NCBI RefSeq assembly: GCF_000244875.1
Contig: NC_016791.1
Location: 1,547,501-1,611,500 of the forward strand
Source: Clostridium sp. BNL1100
GTDB lineage: Bacteria; Bacillota; Clostridia; Acetivibrionales; DSM-1351
Direction of reading: 5' to 3'
DNA length: 64,000 nt
Both the position numbers and the translations under genes were made by a program. Shown here piece by piece: positions 54,819 through 62,629 of this stretch. How positions within the stretch are numbered: the first letter of the stretch is position 1; each line of letters begins with the position of its first letter. The notes below the pieces were generated by a model. That model had not been told where the DNA came from, made no database searches, and was given only the letters and a program-made list of their open reading frames with translations.

Positions 54819-57330
54819 TATTAGTTTTGAGGTAAGTGCAAAGACTGCCAGATTAATTGGAAGAGAAAATATATCCGATGTGGATGGCGCTATATTGGAA
54901 TTAATAAAAAATAGTTACGATGCAGATGCAGACTGTGTTTATGTTAAATATGTTAATCCATATAATAAAGTACCAGATGAACTTGGATTATCTGAAATTG
55001 AACAATTCTTTGATAAAAAGGAAATTTCAAATTTTTATGAAATTAAAGATGGTAGATATGTTTTGAAGACAGATTTATCTGTACCAGAAAAACATGAATT
55101 AAAGAACATGATATTGTCATTATCAAGAATTTTGGTATTAGATAATGGATGTGGAATGACACAGGAAATATTAAAAACCACATGGATGAATATCGGAACT
55201 GATGATAAAGAAATTAACATACTTAGCGAAAGTAAAAAGAGAATAAAGACTGGTGCAAAAGGGATAGGGAGATTCGCACTTGATAAATTATCATTAAAAT
55301 CTCAGGTTATTACCAAAAATAAAAATGATGAGGCTGTAAGTTGGGAGCTCGATTGGACTCAATTTGATAACGCAAAATTACTTAATCAAGTCAAGGCGAA
55401 TATAAATATAGTTAACGATAGTTTTGTTTATATAATAAAAGGATTAGTTGGTTCTGACTATGAAAAGTTGTCATCATATGATTGGTCAACAGGAACAGCA
55501 ATAATTCTTACACCCATAAGAGATTTTTGGAATAAAAAATTATATGAAAAAGTTAATAGTAATTTACAGAACATTAATCCGTTAGGTAATGTTGATAAAT
55601 TTGATATTATTGTAAAGAATGCAACTTATCCAGCACTTAACTATGAATCTTATAGCGAAGGTATAAGTCGAGAATGTTATGACTATATGATCGAGGCTGA
55701 ATATGATGGTAAAGATAATATTAAAATCACTTTTGATAGAAATGAAATAGATATTAATGTCAAAGGCATTATCGTAGATTATTCTGATACAGATAAAGAA
55801 ACATATGATTTGGGAGAGTTTTGGAATCGGGAGATATTCCAAAGAGAAAAATATAAGAGAGAAACATTTAATGGTAGAGTTGAATTTGAATATACATTGA
55901 AAGAAATTTTGACTAAGCAAAAAGATGAACCATTTGATGAATATTCAAGAATAGGCCCATTTATCGTTAAAATATTTTATTTAAAAAATCAAAAAAGTAC
56001 TGTAGAAATAATACGGGATTTTAAAAGTCAAATACGTAAAAAATTGTTAAATAGTTTTTCTGGAATTAAAATTTATAGGGATAAGTTCAAAGTTCGCCCA
56101 TACGGTGATGAAGGCGTATTCTACGATTGGCTGAACCTAAGTGAAAGGGTGCAAAAGAGTCCAGCAGCTGCTTCTCATGAATCCGGTAATTGGCGAGTTT
56201 CACCGAACCAAGTTATTGGAAGTATTTCGATTAGTAGAATTACAAATCCAAATTTAGAGGATACTGCTAATAGAGAAGGAATGAATTTAAATCAAGAATA
56301 TTATGCATTTGTAAAATTACTTCAAGGGATTTTTGAAAAATTTGAATATGATAGGCAGTTTCCTTTAAGAGAATATGCTTTATGGTTTAATGCAAAGAAA
56401 AATGCTCACCAAGTTAAACTTCAAACAATATATGAACAAGTTATGAAAGAAAAAGAGAACGCTGAAAAAGAAAAAACAGAACAAAAAAATAAATTTGATG
56501 ATAAAAAAGATGCTCAAGAACCCACAAATGAAGAAAGTAATGATGAATATTCTAAAGAAGACTTAAAAGATGTTATTTATTCTATTGGAAAGAAAAACGA
56601 AAATGAAATGACAACAAATCAACTTTTGACGGTGCTAAGTTCAGCAGGAGTCATGGCACAAACTTTTTCCCATGAGATTAGTAGGGTAGCTACTAACTTA
56701 GGAAGTAGAGGTCAACATTTGAAGGAGTCAATAAATAGATTATTAAATTATCAGCCATACTCAGGTGACGAAGATTTTGATCCATTTGATATGATTGACG
56801 AATTAAATAGCACTGATGCTTTATTATCAGAATGGGTTAACTTAATAATGGAGAGTGTCAATAAAGAGAATTTTTATACTAAAGTAGTAGAATTAAAAGA
56901 ATTTTTAGAACACATTCGGTGTAAATGGTTACCATTGCTGAACAGAAAGTATATAAAAATAAGCAATATAAAGTGTTCAGAGGAAATAGAATTATCATTA
57001 CCTGCTGTAGATTTACATTTACTTTTGAATAATTTTATATTGAATTCTGCATACTTTTTAGAAGAATGTGATGGAGAGCGAGTAATTGAATTTAAAGTTT
57101 ACAAGCAAGATGCATACATTTTATTAGACATGAAAAACAATGGGCCAGAGTTAGATGAACGATATAAGCAAAACCCTGATGAGATATTGAATGCACGTGA
57201 AAGTAGTAAAAGAGACGGCACTGGTCTTGGATTATGGGTCGCACGTGAAGCAGTAAATAGAAATCAGGGAAGTTTACACGTAATACCAATTAAAGAAGGA
57301 TTTATGCTACAAGCATCTTGGAGATTGTAA
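54811..57330 (+). CDS. Double GHKL ATPase: MORC-like N-terminus and histidine-kinase-like C-terminus
   Basis: An 839-residue protein with two GHKL ATPase domains. The N-terminal one resembles the MORC/MutL-like ATPases of restriction systems: ELIKNSYDADA (N box, about 30), LDNGCGM (about 110) and GAKGIGRFALDKL (about 150). Residues 540-600 are a charged coiled coil. The C-terminal part looks like a histidine kinase: AQTFSHEISRVATNLG gives a candidate phospho-acceptor His621, LLNNFILNSAYFLEE the N box, DMKNNGPEL the G1 box and GTGLGLWVA (about 803) the G2 box. The next gene encodes a receiver-type protein. It may sense DNA or phage and signal by phosphotransfer; that is inference. Confidence 0.8.
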   Translation: MDSISFEVSAKTARLIGRENISDVDGAILELIKNSYDADADCVYVKYVNPYNKVPDELGLSEIEQFFDKKEISNFYEIKDGRYVLKTDLSVPEKHELKNMILSLSRILVLDNGCGMTQEILKTTWMNIGTDDKEINILSESKKRIKTGAKGIGRFALDKLSLKSQVITKNKNDEAVSWELDWTQFDNAKLLNQVKANINIVNDSFVYIIKGLVGSDYEKLSSYDWSTGTAIILTPIRDFWNKKLYEKVNSNLQNINPLGNVDKFDIIVKNATYPALNYESYSEGISRECYDYMIEAEYDGKDNIKITFDRNEIDINVKGIIVDYSDTDKETYDLGEFWNREIFQREKYKRETFNGRVEFEYTLKEILTKQKDEPFDEYSRIGPFIVKIFYLKNQKSTVEIIRDFKSQIRKKLLNSFSGIKIYRDKFKVRPYGDEGVFYDWLNLSERVQKSPAAASHESGNWRVSPNQVIGSISISRITNPNLEDTANREGMNLNQEYYAFVKLLQGIFEKFEYDRQFPLREYALWFNAKKNAHQVKLQTIYEQVMKEKENAEKEKTEQKNKFDDKKDAQEPTNEESNDEYSKEDLKDVIYSIGKKNENEMTTNQLLTVLSSAGVMAQTFSHEISRVATNLGSRGQHLKESINRLLNYQPYSGDEDFDPFDMIDELNSTDALLSEWVNLIMESVNKENFYTKVVELKEFLEHIRCKWLPLLNRKYIKISNIKCSEEIELSLPAVDLHLLLNNFILNSAYFLEECDGERVIEFKVYKQDAYILLDMKNNGPELDERYKQNPDEILNARESSKRDGTGLGLWVAREAVNRNQGSLHVIPIKEGFMLQASWRL

Positions 57331-57348
57331 GTAGGAGGGGAATGCCAT

Positions 57349-58005
57349 ATGTACATCATAGGATTAGTAGACGATGAGGATAGTCAGATAAAAGCAATAA
57401 GACGTACAATAAAAACAAATGCTCCTCAACAAGAAGAATATGATTTTAAATCATATTCTTTGTCAGAAGAGAGTGGGAAATTAGTCGATGAGGTATTCAA
57501 TAATGTTATGTCTGATATTGTAAACCTGAAAATTTCATGCCTAATCATAGACTATAAAATAATGGTAAAGACAACGAAAATAAAAGGTACTGAGATATTT
57601 GGAAAAATTAAAGAAACAGTGCCCAAATTTCCTATTATAATTTTAACAGAAGTTGTTGAGGAGAGTATTGAACCGGATTTTGTAGATGCTGATAAAGTCT
57701 ACAAGAAGAGAGAGTTCTTTAAACTTGATGAGGAGTACTCAAAAGAGAAGGTAAGTAACATATTTGATAGTATGAAGAAATATGTTAACAAACGGGATTC
57801 TCTACAACTAACTTTAGAGTCACTTAAAGACAAAATGGTAAAAGGATCAGCCGTTGAGGATAATATCAGAGAAGTATTAAAAGTAGAGAGTGAGTTGGAT
57901 GATTTTTTACCAACAGAACAAACTCAGATTGATAAAGTATTTGATGAAAAAAAGGCAAAAAAGATTGTTGAGTTAATAGAGAAAGCAAACAGTATGTTGG
58001 AGTAA
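57349..58005 (+). CDS. Receiver-domain protein of the module
   Basis: A 218-residue protein with a receiver fold that retains every canonical residue: acidic pair in VDDED (8-11), phospho-acceptor Asp68 in LIIDYKI, Thr100 in IIILTEV, and Lys at VYKKRE (119-120). No DNA-binding output follows; the C-terminal 85 residues are helical and probably a coiled coil (LKDKMVKGSAVEDNIREVLK). AGGAGGGG precedes the ATG and 18 bp separate it from the GHKL gene. Likely the phosphorylation partner of the preceding kinase-like protein, linking it to the HNH nuclease. Confidence 0.78.
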   Translation: MYIIGLVDDEDSQIKAIRRTIKTNAPQQEEYDFKSYSLSEESGKLVDEVFNNVMSDIVNLKISCLIIDYKIMVKTTKIKGTEIFGKIKETVPKFPIIILTEVVEESIEPDFVDADKVYKKREFFKLDEEYSKEKVSNIFDSMKKYVNKRDSLQLTLESLKDKMVKGSAVEDNIREVLKVESELDDFLPTEQTQIDKVFDEKKAKKIVELIEKANSMLE

Positions 58006-58010
58006 AAACT

Positions 58011-58640
58011 ATGAGAAGAAAATTTAGAGATTTTAGTATTAAAAGGTCATGTAATAAAAATTATACTAATTATACCAGATATAAGCCATATTTAAAGCAA
58101 GACTTTTCTTGCAGATGTGCTTACTGTAATTTATTAGATACCAGTATTACAACACCGTTTGAGGTTGATCATTTTATACCTAGGGATACTTTTAAAGATG
58201 ATTGGCCAGAGTGCGATACATTATATGAAAATTTAATATACTCTTGTAAAAAGTGTAATATTGCAAAAAGTAGTCAGTTTAGTGGTGATATTTCTCCTAA
58301 AAAAATTATTAATGAATTTTTTTATAACCCAGTATTAGAAGATTATGGAGAAATTTTTTATCGAAACGATTACGGTGGTATAGATTCAGATGATTTAAAA
58401 GGTCGTGAGATGATTAAACGATTAAAATTATATAGACCAATACATAATATAGCATGGCTTTGCGAAGCCTTAAAAAATTTATTAGTCAAAATAAATAATC
58501 AAATTGAAAAAGTTGGGCGGGATTCAGAGCAAGGAAAGGTATTTCTATTAGCAAAAGAAGAATTAAGTGATTATTACATAACCTGCCAACACATATTTAT
58601 AGAGAATTATAATAACGAGAAATTTGTGATGCCAGAATAA
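58011..58640 (+). CDS. HNH endonuclease
   Basis: A 209-residue nuclease with the zinc-stabilised HNH signature: CRCAYC (34-39), EVDHFIPRDT with the catalytic Asp53-His54, LYENLIYSCKKCNIAKS with Asn75 and the second Cys pair (79, 82). The spacing is of the PtuB/McrA kind. It starts 5 bp after the receiver gene stop, so all four genes form one operon. It would be the DNA-cutting effector of the module. Confidence 0.85.
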   Translation: MRRKFRDFSIKRSCNKNYTNYTRYKPYLKQDFSCRCAYCNLLDTSITTPFEVDHFIPRDTFKDDWPECDTLYENLIYSCKKCNIAKSSQFSGDISPKKIINEFFYNPVLEDYGEIFYRNDYGGIDSDDLKGREMIKRLKLYRPIHNIAWLCEALKNLLVKINNQIEKVGRDSEQGKVFLLAKEELSDYYITCQHIFIENYNNEKFVMPE

Positions 58641-58841
58641 AATGGACAAATAACAAAGCTTCAAATTTTTACTTAAAGTACCTTGAAAATGGGGTGCTAC
58701 ATTGTGGCTCTATACATCATAGTTGTGGGCTAGTGCGACTCTTTTTTATAATAAATATTTGAACGAAGGAGATTAATATAAAGAAGTATAATTTTGCTGT
58801 GGCATAAATGCTGCAGCTTTTGTTTTGTCAGGAGGTGCAAA

Positions 58842-59300
58842 GTGGCTAAAAAGAAAACCAATCCGGAGGAGCATAAAAGATCGGTACGATTTAAAGCAAA
58901 GAGCATTGAAGATATGGAGAAGCTTGCAACTGTCAGGGGTATATCCGTTTCAGATATAGTCAGAGAATTTGTTGAAAAGGGCCTAGCAGTTGATGGCTAT
59001 AAAAGCAACATTGATTTTATTACAGAAATCATTCATAAGGAGCTGAAGGAAGTACTGGAGCCACAGATAAACAGGATAGTAAAAATGCTTATGAAAATAG
59101 GAAAAGTATCAGCCGGAACCATGTATTCAAATCTGAGCCTTATCCAGATGATAAGTGATGAGGATCAAGAAGCATTCTATGAAATGATTAACAGAAGCTT
59201 ACGGCTTGGAGTTGAGTACATGAAGAAGAAGGATGTTGAGATTGACCAGTATTTGAGCCAGGCTGATGAAGTGGGTAAGGATAGTAGGAGGGTGAAGTAG
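58842..59300 (+). CDS. Ribbon-helix-helix-like mobilisation accessory protein
   Basis: Starts at a GTG 5 bases after GGAGGTGC; a longer reading from 58794 is unlikely. The N-terminal RSVRFKAKSIEDMEKLATVRGISVSDIVREFVEKG has the shape of a ribbon-helix-helix DNA-binding domain, and the rest is helical. Its position shortly before the relaxase gene fits a MobC-like relaxosome protein. Length 152 residues. Confidence 0.65.
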   Translation: MAKKKTNPEEHKRSVRFKAKSIEDMEKLATVRGISVSDIVREFVEKGLAVDGYKSNIDFITEIIHKELKEVLEPQINRIVKMLMKIGKVSAGTMYSNLSLIQMISDEDQEAFYEMINRSLRLGVEYMKKKDVEIDQYLSQADEVGKDSRRVK

Positions 59301-59318
59301 AAAATGGAGGTGCTTAAA

Positions 59319-59534
59319 ATGAAGAAGATAGATAAAAGGATGCATAAAGATAATAAAAGTGAAGAAATTGATATCAAAAGTCTCTTTAGCCACACATCTG
59401 ATGATTCGAATCAGGGGTACTACGTGGTGAATGGAAATACAAACGGTGCGCTTGTGAAATTTGAACATGGGAGTATAAGGATAGAAATTCGAGTACTGTT
59501 TTCTTGGAATAGTATGAGAAGGGGAGGTGGTTAA
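59319..59534 (+). CDS. Small ICE protein, 71 aa
   Basis: The ATG at 59319 has GGAGGTG upstream. Basic N-terminus (KKIDKRMHKDNK), then a beta-rich part (GYYVVNGNTNGALVKFEHGS, IRIEIRVLFSWNS). It ends at the first copy of the 29-bp direct repeat, so its stop codon and the original next gene have been separated by an insertion. Function unknown. Confidence 0.55.
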   Translation: MKKIDKRMHKDNKSEEIDIKSLFSHTSDDSNQGYYVVNGNTNGALVKFEHGSIRIEIRVLFSWNSMRRGGG

Positions 59535-59561
59535 AATTTTTGAGTGAGATTAAATGAATAT
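59533..59561 (+). repeat. 29-bp direct repeat, left copy
   Basis: Core TTTTGAGTGAGATTAAA; 27 of 29 positions match the copy at 60855-60883. The two bracket the two-gene defence cargo. Confidence 0.8.
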
Positions 59562-59751
59562 TAATGATTTGATAAGTAAGGGAAAAATATGTATAATTAA
59601 AATAAAATGTAATTTAATATAGAATTGATCGACCAGTTGTATATCATCAAAATTTGAGCCTACAATGATTAAACAATACCATAACTAGTATTATGTTATA
59701 TGCTTTTAGTATTTTTAGGTTATGATTATTAATCTAGTCAGGGAGAAGAAA

Positions 59752-60387
59752 ATGAACAGTAAGGCACAGTCTAGAATAGTATCTTTATCGTATTTGATAA
59801 GTGTTATAGGATCATTTGGTTTAAACTACTTAAAAGTAAATAATATAGATTTTTATGGGCTGGTCAGTGCTGTAAAAGTTTCAAGTATATTAACCATTTG
59901 GTGGTTATTTTATTTTAAGGTAGGATGGAAAATACCAGTCTTAAATAAAGTTCTATACAGAATAAATCTACGTGGAACGTGGTATGGAAAATATAGATCA
60001 ATCAGCCCTGAAAGTCAAGTACCTTATACTGGTAATATTGTTTTAAGAATAAATCAGGACTTTTTAAATTTAAGCATAATATCATATACTCGAAATTATA
60101 AAAATTACTCATACAGCGAAGAATTAAGATATGAAGAAAAAAGCAATACTCATGGATTAGTATATGTATATTCACAAAAGGAAAATAATCCACTTGACTT
60201 AAATGAACGTAATGGCACATCAGACTTAAAAGTTATAAAGTATGAGGATACATATAAATTAGAAGGGGAATTCTGGACTATTTTAGGGTCAAAAGGTAAA
60301 TTAGAAGTTGTTAAAGTCAGTAGTAAAATAGTTGACTCATATAAAGATGGACAAAATCTGTATTCTCGATCGAAATATACAATTTGA
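59752..60387 (+). CDS. optE: 2TM-beta effector (OptE-like, Cap15-related)
   Basis: Starting at the ATG at 59752 with GGGAGAAG upstream. Two membrane helices (about 9-25 and 36-54) precede a beta-barrel-like domain with RGTWYGKY, VLRINQDFLNLSI, a DLKVI strand and LEGEFWTILGSKGKLEVVKV, the pattern of the SMODS-associated 2TM beta-strand-rich effectors (Cap15-like). Such proteins bind a cyclic nucleotide and disrupt the inner membrane. The next gene, 15 bp on, is a minimal CRISPR polymerase, the partner in Panoptes systems, where the nucleotide holds the effector inactive until a phage sponge removes it. Confidence 0.78.
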   Translation: MNSKAQSRIVSLSYLISVIGSFGLNYLKVNNIDFYGLVSAVKVSSILTIWWLFYFKVGWKIPVLNKVLYRINLRGTWYGKYRSISPESQVPYTGNIVLRINQDFLNLSIISYTRNYKNYSYSEELRYEEKSNTHGLVYVYSQKENNPLDLNERNGTSDLKVIKYEDTYKLEGEFWTILGSKGKLEVVKVSSKIVDSYKDGQNLYSRSKYTI

Positions 60388-60402
60388 GGAGGAATAGAAA
60401 TT

Positions 60403-60768
60403 ATGTATGCATATATTGATGGTGATGATATCGGGCTAAAAATAGAGAATAGTTTTATGAATAATGATGAGGATAGTTTAAGAACAATAAATAATAAAGT
60501 TAAAGAGATTGTTGAAAAAATTACTTTGTACTTAATAAGTAATGATTATAAGATAATTTTCAGCGGTGCAGACGGAATTATATGTAAAAAAGAAAAAGTT
60601 GAAATCAAGTCAATTTTAGATTTTATAAGAAGTAATGTACAATATATAACTTTTTCTTTGGGAGTAGGCGATAGCTTAAGAGATTCATATCTAGCTCTCA
60701 GATATGCAAAAACGAATGGTAAGAATATTGGTGCGATATTTTGTAATGATTTTAGATTGATAAAATAA
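60403..60768 (+). CDS. optS: Minimal CRISPR polymerase (OptS-like nucleotide cyclase)
   Basis: A 121-residue protein with the mCpol palm signature: YIDGDDIGLKIE (Asp6, Asp8, Asp9 as metal ligands), the second turn FSGADGII (54-60; GAD replaces the usual GGD), and SLGVGDSLRDSYLALRYAK, the conserved last helix. GAGGAGGAATAG precedes the ATG. Family members make cyclic dinucleotides; in Panoptes this product inhibits the adjacent 2TM-beta protein. The GADG variant is slightly unusual, and activity is not proven. Confidence 0.78.
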   Translation: MYAYIDGDDIGLKIENSFMNNDEDSLRTINNKVKEIVEKITLYLISNDYKIIFSGADGIICKKEKVEIKSILDFIRSNVQYITFSLGVGDSLRDSYLALRYAKTNGKNIGAIFCNDFRLIK

Positions 60769-60854
60769 TACCTTTTTATTTACAATACAACAATACCATT
60801 AACAAATGATGTGCAATAATCATCCTTTTTTAGCAGAATCGAATATGAGGCTTG

Positions 60855-60883
60855 AAAAATTTTGAGTGAGATTAAAGGAATAT
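60855..60883 (+). repeat. 29-bp direct repeat, right copy
   Basis: Right copy of the repeat at 59533-59561. It contains the TTG start codon of the following gene (60862). Confidence 0.8.
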
Positions 60884-61191
60884 GTGCACTTTGTAAAAAA
60901 GAGAATGTATTTCTTGAGGAAAGCCATATAATTCAAAAATTTGTTACTCGAAGAATAAAAAAGAAATCAGTTACTGGTTTTATACGAAATTTATTTGAAC
61001 CTAATAAGGTAATACAAGATAGTGAGAAAGAATACTTATTATGTAGCAAATGTGAAGGCAGGTTTGGAATAGCGGAAACCTTATTTGCAAATGAAGTATT
61101 TCATCCGTTTAAAGATAATAAGATATACTTATTTGACTATGATACCTGGCTTAATTACTTTATTTATTCTGTCAGTTGGAGAACTATATAA
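60862..61191 (+). pseudogene. Truncated HNH-like zinc protein
   Basis: From a TTG start, 109 residues with CALCKKENVFLEESHIIQ and LLCSKCEGRF: a zinc-binding HNH-like head with a conserved SHIIQ. The frame stops at TAA after SVSWRTI, yet the following bases in frame still read KIKVLSNKEQLS, then run into a GC-rich hairpin. The C-terminal part is therefore missing. Before the defence insertion this gene would have started right after 59534. Confidence 0.5.
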
Positions 61192-61229
61192 AAGATAAAG
61201 GTATTGAGTAATAAGGAACAACTGTCGCT

Positions 61230-61248
61230 CCGGGGGTAACACCCCCGG
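61230..61248 (+). promoter_or_regulatory. GC-rich inverted repeat before the relaxase, possible oriT
   Basis: CCGGGGGT-AAC-ACCCCCGG, perfect 8-bp arms, 143 bp before the relaxase start, in otherwise AT-rich DNA. Relaxase nick sites are often next to such repeats. Confidence 0.45.
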
Positions 61249-61390
61249 CAACCCATCATTCATAAATAGAAAAAAGATTCTAAGAGCTGGTGATGTATAT
61301 TATAACTTTAATTATCCATATACCCCGTACCCCACCCAAGGGACTACAGGTTTTTTTGTACCCAAAATCCATTTAAGAAGGTGATTCCTT

Positions 61391-62605
61391 TTGTCAGCAG
61401 TTTTCTACAAACAGTGGTTTAAGCCGGTAAATGAAACTCGCACACCAAATAAAAATGCCGAGCATATCCGGTACATAGGTACTCGTCCCGGAGTAATGAA
61501 AAACGAGGGAGAAAAGCATGGTCTGTTCGGTAAATTGTATGATTCCGATACTCTTGTAGTCAAACATAAGATAAAGGATGTAATGAATATAGTTAAGAAA
61601 AGATCCGAAGAAGGAAAAAATATATTCAGGTCAGTAATTTCTTTCTCTCCTGAAAATGCAGCAATAAAGGTTGGAGAACCAATAACAAAAGAGGCATGGC
61701 AAGAGCTTATAAAACAACAAATCAGGATAATTGCTGAGGGAAACAACATAAAGATGTCAGATTTCAAATGGGTTGCTGCAGCTCATGACACGCCCAGCCA
61801 TCCACATGTACATATTGTTTTCTGGGACGAACGTCAGGAGATACGAAAAAACTGGGTCACTCCCAAAGTGCCAGACAAAATCAGAGGTAAACTGGTCAAG
61901 AACATATTTGAGGATGAACTGAAAGAATATTATGAGAAAAGAGATGAGAAAAAGTACTTACTTAGGGATATTACAGCTGAAATGACCGGTGAGTTTGAAG
62001 CCTATCTGGATAGAATGAGCAAGAGAGAATATTCAACTTTGACAAATGAAGAAATCTTTTTTGATAAACCGGATAGTCAATTCAACAAATATCTGGCTCA
62101 AAGGCTATTTGAAATAAGAAAAGATATACCAAAAGGTTCATTAAAGTTTGAGTATCTCAAACCTGATGTAAAGGACAAGCTTATTTCTTTAGTCAGAGAG
62201 TTGGTTGACATAGATGAAAGCCTACAGGAAGCCATTTCGGAGTATGTTGAATCAAAGCTGGACATTGCCAGAATGTATTCCTCCAATGAAGTGGAACTGG
62301 ATGCAAAAGCTGATGAATATGAAAAGGAGGCTGAGAAAATTATCGCAAACAAGCTTTTGGAGCTAGTAAGGAAATTTATTAAAAAGGAGCGGAATATAAA
62401 AAATGAAGAGTTTGAAGCCGGTATAAGAGAACGGGCGACAGAACAGTTGGTAACAGAAATTTTTTCAACTCTGGCGAGGCTTTCAAAAAATAATAGAAAG
62501 AATCGCATATCCCGTAAGCATGTTATGGGTGGCGACCTTTCTAAACAGGCCAGAAAGGAAAAAGCAAAGGAAATGGAATCAACCGGTTGGGATATTGAAA
62601 AATAA
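61391..62605 (+). CDS. MobP-type relaxase (MobL-like)
   Basis: A 404-residue relaxase starting at a TTG after AGAAGGTG. The N-terminal part (YIGTRPGV, HGLFGKL) and the metal motif HDTPSHPHVHIVFWDE (about 135-150, three His) mark the MobP family seen in clostridial ICEs. The C-terminal half is a helical, charged region (DIDESLQEAISEYVESKL and onwards). It nicks the transfer origin and stays on the 5' end. It lies just upstream of the coupling protein gene. Confidence 0.85.
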   Translation: MSAVFYKQWFKPVNETRTPNKNAEHIRYIGTRPGVMKNEGEKHGLFGKLYDSDTLVVKHKIKDVMNIVKKRSEEGKNIFRSVISFSPENAAIKVGEPITKEAWQELIKQQIRIIAEGNNIKMSDFKWVAAAHDTPSHPHVHIVFWDERQEIRKNWVTPKVPDKIRGKLVKNIFEDELKEYYEKRDEKKYLLRDITAEMTGEFEAYLDRMSKREYSTLTNEEIFFDKPDSQFNKYLAQRLFEIRKDIPKGSLKFEYLKPDVKDKLISLVRELVDIDESLQEAISEYVESKLDIARMYSSNEVELDAKADEYEKEAEKIIANKLLELVRKFIKKERNIKNEEFEAGIRERATEQLVTEIFSTLARLSKNNRKNRISRKHVMGGDLSKQARKEKAKEMESTGWDIEK

Positions 62606-62629
62606 ATAGTGCAAGGAGGAACAATATTC

